Assembly: GCF_020085105.1 (NCBI RefSeq)
Contig: NC_058046.1
Location: 26,482,175-26,546,174 of the forward strand
Origin: Siniperca chuatsi
Lineage: Eukaryota > Chordata > Actinopteri > Centrarchiformes > Sinipercidae
Direction of reading: 5' to 3'
DNA length: 64,000 nucleotides
Shown here one piece after another: positions 45,455 to 56,170 of this stretch (its first letter is position 1; each line of letters begins with the position of its first letter). Both the position numbers and the translations under genes were made by a program. The notes below the pieces were generated by a model. The model was not told where the DNA came from. It made no database searches and worked only from the letters and a program-made list of their open reading frames with translations.

Positions 45455-46671
45455 TTACTATAATCACTAACTTGACTAAATACAGTAGCCATAACCTTTC
45501 AATGCATAATATTAGCCTTAGCTGCTACTAGAACTGACATGAGGCATTCAAGCATGAGGCAATCAAGTGATATTGAATTTATTGAAAGGATAGCCCCTTG
45601 GGATGCAGCATTTTCAAGGGGGTCCTATAGATACAAGTACAAAATAAAGCACATACAAAAAAAAAGGGCATTACATAAACATACATGGCAAAAACAGACA
45701 GCTTGCTCAGCCTCTCCCACCCACACCCCCAGCCCTCAGCTGTTGTACAAGAAAAACTGGATACAATGACCAGGATAATAAAGCAATTACATCTGCACAA
45801 GAGCAATTGAAGTAGTTTGTCTTGTATGCACAAATTAAAAGCATAAACAGATTGTTTTAAGATAAGTAAATAAAGATGTCCTGAAGCAGCGTAAAGAGGC
45901 CACAGATCTCAGAAAAAGCGAAAGGTTATTCCAGTCGGATGGAGATTTGTATTGGAATGACCTGCGTCCAACTTCTTTGAAAATTCTGAGGACAAAGAAA
46001 AAGCTGTGTCCATACACAGAAACTGAGATTCCCTTTCAAATAACCTAGGCTATACCATAACAGCAAACTTAAACATGAAGACAGTCAGAGCAAATCACAG
46101 GCAGTGAAATTAACCAAGGTAATAACTTATTAGAGAAGTTATGGATGATTAAACCAAATTATACAATTTACGCGTGAACAGTGGTAAAACTATACAAAAG
46201 GAAAAAAGGCTTGCATGTTAGAGCGAGTAGCAACTCTACATTCTAAACCGTTAAAACTATAAAGTTAAACTACAACATATATCCATTCTACGATGATACT
46301 TAACAGGCACTGTATGTAGCCTACAGTACTCACATTATCCTCATGAACGCACAAACCGGACAATAATGATTAAGGAAAGGAGTCTGTTATCCCTTTGAAA
46401 AGTCATCAAGGAACAATGCCGCAGTTTAATTGCAGGGGGCGTGGTCAGGCTTTCTAACAACTGAGGTAGTGTATAAAAATAGCAACAAGAAGGCACGTTC
46501 ACATTTAATAGGACTTCTTATATAGTGATATAAAAGTGATGTCAGTCATTCTCAAATGTAAAATCTGACTTCTTGCAAAAGATGTGTAGGCTTCATATAG
46601 AACGATCAAATACTTGAGGAGCCACTACTGGGCACTCACTTTGAATCTAGCATTTTTCCTCGATTTGGGAC
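45455..46671 (-). repeat. Right arm of the 1.2-kb inverted repeat
   Basis: This is the reverse-complement partner of 41129-42352. It carries the mirrored LINE fragment at 45560-46017 (DWNNLSLFLRSVASLRCFR). Confidence 0.9.
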
Positions 46672-47446
46672 ATCACGATTGTTTAATAAAAAATACTATT
46701 GCTAAAAGAAATATAATACAGCCGTATGAAGTGAAACTTTACACTTTGATATTAAGATCTCATCTTTATAAAAAACATTTTACAATCAATTACAGAGATG
46801 TAGCTATTGCTACATGTATTTCACGTGTATGTGTTTTTCATTCCGTAGGCTAACAAGTCGCCACGGGAGTTTCAGCTCGATGGTTTCTCCTTTGTATATT
46901 GATCCTGAGGACATTATTTTTTTGAAGTATGTGATTTGAGTACAAATGTTCCCACAAGAGCTGCAATTATATGGCTACTCCCTCCTGTGAGTTCTTGTGA
47001 GTTTTGACCATAGACTGTATATAAAAATGGATGATGAATCTCCACTTCCTTGCACTGTACAAAAATGAAGCCAAAATATCCCGGATACGGGAGCTGCCAT
47101 GTTGCGCTGGTGACGTCATTTGGAGCCAGAGCCTGCCCAAAATGTGAAACCCCCATTTTAAACCATCAAATAACTAATTAAAATCAAACGTATCAGAAAA
47201 ATTAACACTTTAAAACATGTCAACATAAGAACGACCTGAAATGACAGAAACCATCTTTGGGAAATTTATATTTGACGTGTACTTTTTAGTTTGGCTGTTG
47301 TCCCATCCACTAACATGGAGGGGGCGGGGTTTATGACCTATACTCCAGCCAGCCACCAGGGGATGATTGAGATGTTTTGGCTTCGTTTGGGGAGCTGTCA
47401 TGTCGTCATGTAGTTTTGACCATAAACCTATTTTGCGACTCCAAGA
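46672..47446. other. 3' flank of Z9 with a MITE copy (47008-47412)
   Basis: The flank carries the usual downstream segment. The MITE-like element begins CCATAGACTGTATATAAAAA; its other end lacks the inverted repeat. GGTCAAAAC-type sequence lies on both sides of it. No gene is supported. Confidence 0.6.
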
Positions 47447-48587
47447 CTACTTGCCTGTATGCAATCTTTTGTGCTGTGCCAAATGAGATGCACAAAAGTA
47501 TCTTTTCCCACAGATCTTGCAAAGGTAAGGCTTCTCACCAGTGTGGGCTCTTCTCATGTGGACTTTCAACAGACAACTAAATCTGAATTCTTCCCCACAT
47601 GTTTTGCAAGAAAATGGCTTCTCACCTGTATGGATTCTTATATGAGTGTTCAAATTTGACGTCTGACTGAATCTTTTCCCACATGTTTTGCAAGTAAATG
47701 GTTTTTCACCTGTATGGATTTTTAAATGAGTGTTCAATCCTGATGTCTGATTGAATCTTTTTCCACAGCTGCTACAAGAATATGGCTTCTCACCTGTGTG
47801 TATTCTCAAGTGTATATTCAGTTGAGACTGATACTTAAAATCTTTCCCACATGTGTCACATTGGAAAAACGATTTACCTGTGTGAGTAATATGGTGAATC
47901 TTTGACAGGGCAGAGTTGTATACATTGTCAGTCAGAGTTTTGCTTTTGTGATGTTGATTATTTGGTTCTGCATCTCTAGTTGATCCTGAGTCTCCATGCT
48001 TCCCTCCTTTCTGATCTTGGCTCTCAGCTGCATGAGAGTTGTGAGAGAGGAGCCGCTTGTCCCTGTTTGGTTCTGGTTCACTGTGGTCACTTTCCTCATC
48101 AGTAGGAGTCAACATAAAGGCATCAGTCTCCTGCTTCAGTACAAGCTGCTCTCCCTCCTGACTGGTGCAGAGTTCCTCCTGTTCCTCTTTAATCTGTGGA
48201 GGCTCTGGGTCCTCTTGGTCCAGACTGGAGTTCCTCTCCTGAATACAGAGCTGCTGGTCAGCCACAACCTCCTCCTCCGTACAGACATGTTGCTGTGGGA
48301 GCTCTGGAGGGACAGAGAACAAAAGGAGCATGATACTACTGTGATGGTGAAGACAGCAATGTAATTTAGATAATATAAAACGAATATAAACTTAATATTA
48401 TTAAGTTTTACACACCTATCCTGTGTAACTTTATTTCGGGTTTCCGCAAGTTATCCAGCAGTCTGCGCTGACGATCGATCTCTTCCTCGTACTCGACGAT
48501 AGTTTTTTTTAAAACTCCGAATATTTCTTGAGCAGCAGCAGTTAGTCGTTTGTTGACAAACTCTCTCAAATACTCGACTGAAGACAT
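47447..48587 (-). CDS. Z9: two-exon C2H2 zinc-finger protein, 5 fingers
   Basis: Exon 1 is 48416-48587 and exon 2 is 47447-48303, giving 342 residues. Exon 1 differs slightly from its siblings ([25 protein letters not shown]). Five complete fingers carry heptamers YQSQLNI, QTSGLNT, QTSNLNT, FSCLLKV and CASHLAQ. Fingers 1 and 2 have the same helices as Z11 fingers 1 and 2, and the EEFRFSC finger is also shared, so Z9 and Z11 are sister copies on opposite strands. The intron is only 112 bp. It ends HTGK-UAG. The likely role is nuclear DNA binding. Confidence 0.92.
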
Positions 48588-49324
48588 TGTTGCTTAATTG
48601 CAAATTAAATAAGTAGCAGCGCCACGAATATCGTCTTCCAGCTAATTCAACACATACCTGCAGCTAACGCTACTAGCGCTTGTGTTGTTTACTTCCGCTG
48701 GATGTCACACTGTTAAGTTCCGACAGTGGAAGTGCGGTAGCTTTATGTTCCGCTTTCAACTGAGGGCATTTTATTTTTAAAACTTGTGTTTAATATACAT
48801 TACAATATACAGTAGCAAGGATGTGCATCTACCTTGCTTTGGTACTCTTTTCTACTACTGTTAACTGACAGAACAAGAACAAATAGCCACTATGAGTACT
48901 TTTACTTTTTATGTCAGTCACACCCACACTATGTATTACACTGTGGTATTTCTACTTAAATAATCTTGATACTGCTTTCATCTGCTTATTTGTGTTTTTT
49001 ATGCAAACTCATTATCTTTGAAGTAAAAACAAAAACACGTCTGTCAGTTAAAAGTAGTAGAAAAGAGTACCAAAGCAAGGTAGATGCACATCCTTGCTAC
49101 TGTATATTGTAATGTATATTAAACACAAGTTTTAAAAATAAAATGCTATCAGTTGGAAGCGGAACATAAGGCTACCGCACTTCCACTGTCGGAACTTAAC
49201 AGTGTGACATCCAGCGGAAGTAAACAACACAAGCGCTAGTAGCGTTAGCTGCATGTATGTAGTGAATTAGCTGGAAGACGATATTCGTGGCGCTGTTACT
49301 TATTTCATTTGTAATTAAGCAACA
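48588..49324. promoter_or_regulatory. Palindromic divergent promoter between Z9 and Z10
   Basis: Sequence from Z9 exon 1 leftwards is mirrored from Z10 exon 1 rightwards. The mirror starts at CTGTCAGTTAAAAGTAGTAG (49041) against its reverse complement ending at 48871, with a 169-bp unpaired centre. Each arm holds the ACTTCCGCTGG / CCAGCGGAAGT block. The two start codons are 737 bp apart. Confidence 0.75.
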
Positions 49325-50530
49325 ATGTCTTCAGTTGAGTGTTTGAGAGAGTTTGTCAACGAGCGACTAACTGCTGCTGCTGAAGAAATATTCAGAGTTT
49401 TAAAAAAAACTATCTTCGAGTACGAGGAAGAGATCGATCGTCAGCGCAGACTGCTGGATAGCTTTTGGAAACCCGAAATAAAGTTACACAGGATAGGTGT
49501 GTAAAACGTCATTATTTTAATAACAGAAAATAGAGGAATTCAAACTATATATAAATTATTATATATTAAATTGTTTAAGTGAATAACGTTACTTGTTACT
49601 AAATTGCTCTCATGTCTGCATTTTTACTTCACCATCACAGTAGTATCATGCTCCTTTTGTTCTCTGTCCCTCCAGAGCTCCCACAGCAACATGTCTGTAC
49701 GGAGGAGGAGGTTCTGGCTGACCAGCAGCTCTGTATTCAGGAGAGGAACTCCAGTCTGGACCAAGAGGACCCAGAGCCTCCACAGATTAAAGAGGAACAG
49801 GAGGAACTCTGCACCAGTCAGGAGGGAGAGCAGCTTGTACTGAAGCAGGAGACTGATGCCTTTATGTTGACTCCTACTGATGAGGAAAGTGACCACAGTG
49901 AACCAGAACCAAACAGGGACCAGCAGCTCCTCTCTCACAACTCTCATGTAGCTGAGAGCCAAGATCAGAAAGGAGGCAAGCATGGAGACTCAGGATCAAC
50001 TAGAGATGCAGAACCAAAACCAGAGAATCAACATCACAAAAATGAAAGTAACAGTAACAATGTATATACCCTGTCAAAGATTCACTGTAATATTCACACA
50101 GGTAAACATTTTGAAATCATTTAAATGTGACACACATGGAAACGCTTTCAGATATAAGTCAAGATTGAATATACACATGAGCACGCACACCAATAAAAAA
50201 CCGTGTTCTTGTAAAATATGCGGGAGAGATTGCAGATGTGCCAGTGCCTTGAAAATTCACATGAGAACACACAGGTGAGAAGCCATACCTCTGTAATACC
50301 TGTGGAAAAGATTATGTCAGATGCCAAGACTTGAATGGGCACATAATAATCCACACAAATGAAAAGCTGTTTACTAGCAAAACATGTTGGGGAGCTTTCA
50401 CACATAGTCATGACTTGATAGTCCACATGAGAAGAGCCTACGCTGGTGAGATGCTGTACCTTTGCAAGACTTGCGGGAAAATATATTTTGATGTGTCTAA
50501 AGGAATATAAAACCACATACAGACAAGTAG
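49325..50530 (+). pseudogene. Z10: zinc-finger pseudogene with intact N-terminal part
   Basis: Exon 1 (49325-49496) and the start of exon 2 (from 49676) are intact and encode 206 residues: the N-terminal module plus the linker. The frame then shifts at TGKHFEII just before the first finger. Downstream, finger remains are spread over shifted frames (RYKSRLNIHMSTHT, CASALKIHMRTH, HDLIVHMRRA). As it stands it could make only a fingerless protein. Its exon 1 may instead serve Z11. Confidence 0.85.
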
Positions 50531-50887
50531 CCTTGTATTTGCTAAATATGTGGGAGATGATTCAGTAATTGTATTACTCAGTATTTCTTTCACAAATCTC
50601 ATACCTGACAAAAGAATCCATTAACATGACAAATCATTGAGCGGAAACCCCTTTGGACAAGTGTTGGACCACTAAAATTACTGTATTTTATTAATAGAGA
50701 CATCTTTGTCGTGGTATAGAAAGCATTTTCCATTCCATAAAGAAGAGGTCATAATATCACAAAACAGGAATTTGGTTAATATGTAATCCATCCAATTATA
50801 TACTGGTTCCAATTTGCTCGCATATCTGTATTTTTTTTCTTCACCATCACAGTAGTATCATGCTCCTTTTGTTCTCGGTCCCTCCAG
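50531..50887. other. Junction between Z10 and Z11
   Basis: The first part is decayed 3' flank. From about 50762 the sequence resumes as family intron (TACTGGTTCCAATTTGCTCG, then the pyrimidine tract and acceptor). No exon 1 is present, so the tandem copy giving Z11 started within an intron. Confidence 0.7.
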
Positions 50888-51912
50888 AGCTCCCACAGCA
50901 ACATGTCTGTACGGAGGAGGAGGTTCTGGCTGACCAGCAGCTCTGTATTCAGGAGAGGAACTCCAGTCTGGACCAAGAGGACCCAGAGCCTCCACAGATT
51001 AAAGAGGAACAGGAGGAACTCTGCACCAGTCAGGAGGGAGAGCAGCTTGTACTGAAGCAGGAGGCTGATGCCTTTATGTTGACTCCTACTGATGAGGAAA
51101 GTGACCACAGTGAACCAGAACCAAACAGGGACCAGCAGCTCCTCTCTCACAACTCTCATGTAGCTGAGAGCCAAGATCACGAAGGAGGCAAGCATGGAGA
51201 CTCAAGAAGAAATGCAAAACCAGAACCACAGAAAAGACCTCAGAAAAACAATAGTCACACGAACAATGGATACAATTCTACCATGTTAAACACTCACTGT
51301 AACACTTACACAGGTAAAAAGTCTGTAGAATGTGACACATGTGGGAAAGCTTTTAAGTATCAGTCCCAATTGAATATACACTTGAGAATACACACAGGTG
51401 AGAAGCCATATTCTTGTAGCAGCTGTGGAAAAAGATTCAATCAGACATCAGGATTGAACACTCATTTAAAAATCCATACAGGTGAGAAGCCGTTTACTTG
51501 CAAAACATGTGGGAAAAGATTCAATCAGGCATCAGGACTGAACACTCATTTAAGAATCCATACAGGTGAGAAGCCATTTTCTTGCAAAACATGTGGTAGA
51601 GATTTCAGATGTAGAAGTCACTTGACAGTCCACATGAGAACCCACACTGGTGAGAAGCCGTACGGTTGCAAGACTTGTGGGAAAAGATTCTGTGACATGT
51701 CTGTATTGAAAAGGCACATTAGAATCCATACAGGTGAAAAGCCGTATTCTTGCAAAACATGTGGGGAAGAATTCAGATTTAGTTGTCATTTGAAAGTCCA
51801 CATGAGAAGAGCCCACACTGATGAGAAGCCGTACCTTTGCAAGATCTGCGGGAAAAGATACTTTGCTGCGTCTCATTTGGCAAAGCACAGAAGTTTGCAT
51901 ACCGGCAGGTAG
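50888..51912 (+). CDS. Z11: exon 2 of a C2H2 zinc-finger gene, 7 fingers, no own exon 1
   Basis: The acceptor CCTCCAG|AGCTC is intact at 50887/50888, and the exon encodes the linker and seven complete fingers with heptamers YQSQLNI, QTSGLNT, QASGLNT, CRSHLTV, DMSVLKR, FSCHLKV and AASHLAK. No family exon 1 lies between Z10 and this exon. Splicing from the Z10 exon 1 (49325-49496, same phase) would give a 398-residue protein. Alternatively, an ATG at 50860 upstream of the acceptor keeps the frame ([14 protein letters not shown]) in an unspliced transcript, giving 350 residues. Fingers 2 and 3 are near duplicates. It ends HTGR-UAG. Confidence 0.88.
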
Positions 51913-54117
51913 TCTTGGATTTGCAAAATATGTTGGAGATGATTCAGTTCTAGTGGTTTGTGGTCAGAACACACAAGAACTCACAGAAGTGAGGAGCCAC
52001 ATAACTGCAGCACTTACTCAAATCACATCATTTAAAAAACAATTGAGGATCAATATACACAGGAGAAACCATCGAGCTGAAACTCCTGTGGAGACGTGTT
52101 CACCTGATGAATAAAATACACCTTTACAATAGCTCCATCTCTGTAACTGAATGTATACAATTTCCCATTGATATGAGGTTACAACATGTTAGTGTAATGA
52201 AGTGGTACATTGTCAACAATGACATCAAGTTTTGTTAATCTAACCTGTTTTCTTACTTCATATGACTATTACTCATATTTCTGTTAGCAACAGTATTTCT
52301 TTGAAACAATCAATTTCCCTAATCCTTGAAAAGTCGTTGCACAGTGAGTTCATAGTTCCTACAAATGTTTGACCTGTTATATGAATATTCTTTTTACTAT
52401 TTTTATACACTACCTCTGTTATATGATTGGACTGTGAACTCTGATTGTGAAGCTGAGAAAACCTCCCTCTAGTCGTGTTGGGTCACTTACAGTATGTTGT
52501 CATCCTGCCAACTGGTCTCTTTTTTTTTTGTCTGCAGTGTGTCCTTTGATTTCATACTTTTATGTGTTTTGTGATTGCTTCAACTTGATACACGTTTGGT
52601 TTTTGGGGGGCTTTAGAGGTGACACAAACACAAATTTTAGATGGTGTGCTAGATGGTGTGTTGAGCTGTGTTTTTGATCTCATGTATTTATTCAGTAAAC
52701 AGTAAAGCTGTGTTAAGGTGATACTGTAAGAATGCCAGATTAATACTGAAGTCTAAAGCTATAAGCAAATTCTGTTCCTCGAGGCTGCAGATGGGTGTGA
52801 TGACATCAAAAGTAAAAGTAGTCATAGTGAAGAATAGCTCTTTTCAGAGTGTTAAATTATAGCATGCAAGAGGTGTTTTAATGTTGCAGCTCACCTGCTG
52901 GAGGTTTAGTTACAGTATGATTTGATACTGTTTGGTAGTTTGATCAGAGGAATTGTCTCATATTGAACAAGCATGTATGCAGAGGTGGACATGTTCTCAG
53001 TACTGTACTGATGTACAGCTTTGATTGTTCTCAGATGGCCAATATTGCATGTAAATTCCACACAGATATGAAATCTTGAACACAAAAAAAATGTGATCTT
53101 TGATATAGGAACAGCAATGTTTAGCAAACTTTTATTTTATTCTACGCTAGGAAGTTACTGTTACTTTAGGTGCAAATATGTTGTGGAGCTTAGCTATCAG
53201 CTACATAAATGCCAACAATTGGTATTGATGTCAAAATAGCTGAAATAGTTTTTGGCCTTACTGGGTAACTCAAGCACAGTTACTGAGGCACAGAGGTAAC
53301 GTTAAGTATAATTTTAAGGTGTACTATTAGCTACTTTTTGTGTTTCTAACTAAACAAGTCTTCCTGTAAAATGTTTACTTTGTATTTTTGTCAGAGGCCC
53401 TGAAAAAGTTCTTCTTCATGACTCCTGTCAGTGTGGGAGCAGCAGCACAGACCAAGACAACACATGTGATCCACCAGTCCTAATGCCCGCTATACAGTTG
53501 AGAGCCATTCTATATGAATATGTTTGTTTGTAAATGTCTATTTAGTTTTGAAACATCCACTGCATGTGTTAATCTGAAAGCTTCCGGTGGCAGATGAAAG
53601 ACTGAAGTTGTACGCACATCACTATAGGTGCAAAGATATTAAAATGTCCTTATAAGCAGAGAGTGACAGCTGCACTTTAACTCCAAACAACACTATTTAT
53701 ACGTTTACCCTAATTTAATGGTAGTGAATCTCTTGCCATTTTTGGCAGTTAGAATAAAATGAAACCCCACCTGTTATCACGTAGCCTCTCATCTTCGATT
53801 TGCTCTTTGTATATATGTGATGAAGCAAAAATGTAACTGCTTGTACATTGCAAATTATACATCTGACTGTTGGTGGGGGAAAAACACAGTATTTTGATTA
53901 AGTAGATTTTCCACTGTGTGAGATCCTTACTTCCTAGTGAGGAGCTCTTCCACTTTAGTGAGTATGTCAACAGCACAATCCGACCGCAAAATCAGTTCTT
54001 GCGAAGTAACAAAAAACACATCTGTCAGTTAAACGTAGTAGAAACCAAAGCGAGGTAGATGTACATCCTTGTTTCTGATATTAAATACACAAGTTTGAAT
54101 AAAATGTCATCATTCGA
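51913..54117. other. 3' flank of Z11 and intergenic DNA
   Basis: Positions 51913-52110 contain the relic terminal finger segment. Positions 52140-53830 are the block repeated (inverted) downstream of Z7 and in part downstream of Z12. The distal upstream flank of Z12 begins near 54000 (CTGTCAGTTAAACGTAG). No gene is supported. Confidence 0.6.
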
Positions 54118-54283
54118 AAGCGGAACAAAAAGATCGCACTTCCACTGTCGGAACTTAACAGTGTGACATCCAGCGGAAGTAAACAACACAAGCGCTAGTA
54201 GCGTTAGCTGCAGGTATGTGTTGAATTAGCTGGAAGACGATATTCGTGGCGCTGCTACTTATTTCATTTGTAATTAAGTAACA
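54118..54283 (+). promoter_or_regulatory. Promoter block of Z12
   Basis: The block includes CGCACTTCCACTGTCGGAAC and CCAGCGGAAGT, running to the ATG at 54284. Its ATATTCGTGGCGCTGC segment matches Z9 and Z10 rather than Z5, Z6 and Z8, which have ATATTGTAGTCG. Confidence 0.6.
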
Positions 54284-55894
54284 ATGTCTTCAGTTGAGTG
54301 TTTGAGAGAGTTTGTCAACGAGCGACTAACTGCTGCTGCTGAAGAAATATTCGGAGTTTTTAAAAAAACTATCTTCGAGTACGAGGAAGAGATCGTTCGT
54401 CAGCGCAGACTGCTGGATATCTTTTGGAAACCCGAAATAAAGTTACACAGGATAGGTGTGTAAAACCTCATTATTTTAATAACACAAACAGAGGAATTTG
54501 ATTTATATATAATTCAAATTTTTAAATGATTACTGGTACTAATTTGCTCGCATGTCTGCAATTTTATACTTTACCATCACAGTAGTATCCTATTCCTTTT
54601 GTTCTCTGTCCCTCCAGAGCTCCCACAGCAACATGTCTGTACGGTGGAGGAGGTTCTGGCTGACCAGCAGCTCTGTATTCAGGAGAGGAACTCCAGTCTG
54701 GACCAAGAGCCTCCACAGATTAAAGAGGAACAGGAGGAACTCTGCATCAATCAGGAGGGAGAGCAGCTTGTACTGAAGCAGGAGACTGATGCCTTTATGT
54801 TGACTCCTACTGATGAGGAAAGTGACCACAGTGAACCAGAACCAAACAGGGACCAGCAGCTCCTCTCTCACAACTCTCATGCAGCTGAGAGCCAAGATCA
54901 CGAAGGAGGCAATAATGAAGTGTTAACTGGAGATGCAGAGCCAAAACCAGAGAACAGACCTCACAAAAACAATAGTCACACAAACAATGGATGCAACCCT
55001 ACCATATTAAAATCTCACTGTAACACTCACACAGGTAAAAAGTCTTTAAAATGTGACACATGTGGAAAAGATTTTCATTTTAAGTCAAAATTGCAGACAC
55101 ACATGAGAAACCACACGGGTGAGAAGCCGTACCTTTGCAAGACCTGCGGGAAAAGATTTGGTTACAAGTCAGTACTGAAAAATCATTTAAGAATCCACAC
55201 AGGTGAGAAGCCATATTCGTGCAAAACATGTGGGAAAGATTTCAGACTTAGCAGTCACTTGAAAGAACACATGAAAACGCACACAGGTGAGAAACCATAC
55301 CTTTGCAAGACCTGCGGGAAAAGATTCTGTACCATGCCAGCATTGAAAAGGCATATGACAGTCCACACAGGTGAGAAGCCGTATCTTTGCAAAACTTGCG
55401 GGAGAGCTTTCACACGTAGTATTGCCTTGAAAGTCCATATGAGAGTGCACACAGGTGAGAAGCCGTATCTTTGTAAGACCTGCGGGGAAAGATTCTATGC
55501 CATGCCAGCATTGAAAAGGCATATGACAATCCACACAGGTGAGAAACCGTATACTTGCAAAACTTGTGGGAGAGGTTTTGGACAGAGTAGTGACTTGAAA
55601 GTCCACATGAGAAGAGTCCACACTGGTGAGAAGCCGTACCTTTGCAAGACCTGCGGGAAAAGAATGGGTGACATTTCAGCATTTAAAGTTCATATGAGAA
55701 TCCACACAGGTGAGAAGCCGTACCTTTGCAAAACATGTGGTAGAGCTTTCAGACAGAGTGGTGACTTAACAGTCCACATGAGAATCCACACAGGTGAAAG
55801 GCCGTACCTTTGCAAAACATGTGGGAGAGCTTTCACAAGCAGAAGTGCCGTGTTGGTCCACATGAGAAGAGACCACACTGATGAGAAGCCGTAG
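54284..55894 (+). CDS. Z12: two-exon C2H2 zinc-finger protein, 10 fingers, shortened C-terminus
   Basis: Exon 1 is 54284-54455 and exon 2 is 54618-55894, giving 482 residues. The linker has lost two to three residues of the DQEDPEPPQ segment (now DQEPPQ). Ten complete fingers have heptamers FKSKLQT, YKSVLKN, LSSHLKE, TMPALKR, RSIALKV, AMPALKR, QSSDLKV, DISAFKV, QSGDLTV and SRSAVLV. Fingers 4 and 6 are near copies, as are 5 and 10 outside the helix, which points to duplication of a two-finger unit. The frame ends at DEKP-UAG. A decayed final finger follows (YVDVSDMSRHIRL). Z13 stops at the same position. Confidence 0.92.
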
Positions 55895-56170
55895 CACTGC
55901 AGCAAGTGGGGGGAAGGATACGTTGATGTTTCTGATATGTCAAGGCATATAAGATTGAATACAGCCAAGGAGCAAGCAGTATTTGCAAAACGTGGGAGAC
56001 GATTCAGTTTAAGTGGTTTGTGGTCAAAAAACACAAGAACTCAGAAGCATGGAGACTTAGAGTCAACTAAAAATGCAGAACAAGAACCAGAGAAGCGACA
56101 GCACACAATCAGAAGTCACATTAACAATGTATACAACTCTGACTTGTCAGACATTCAGTGCACAGTAGTG
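55895..56170 (+). pseudogene. Relic tail of Z12 joined to a linker fragment
   Basis: Positions 55895-56040 hold the decayed last finger and the SLSGLWSKNTRT segment. From 56041 the sequence switches to a linker remnant of another copy (KHGDLESTKNAEQEPEKRQH, then INNVYNSDLSDIQC). It is a chimeric junction of two gene fragments and not a normal gene. Confidence 0.7.

Noticed and set aside
49604-49843. Second-frame reading over exon 2 ([21 protein letters not shown]) seen in all copies
   Set aside because: It is a +1-frame shadow of the linker. It stays open in all copies only because the nucleotide sequence is nearly identical.
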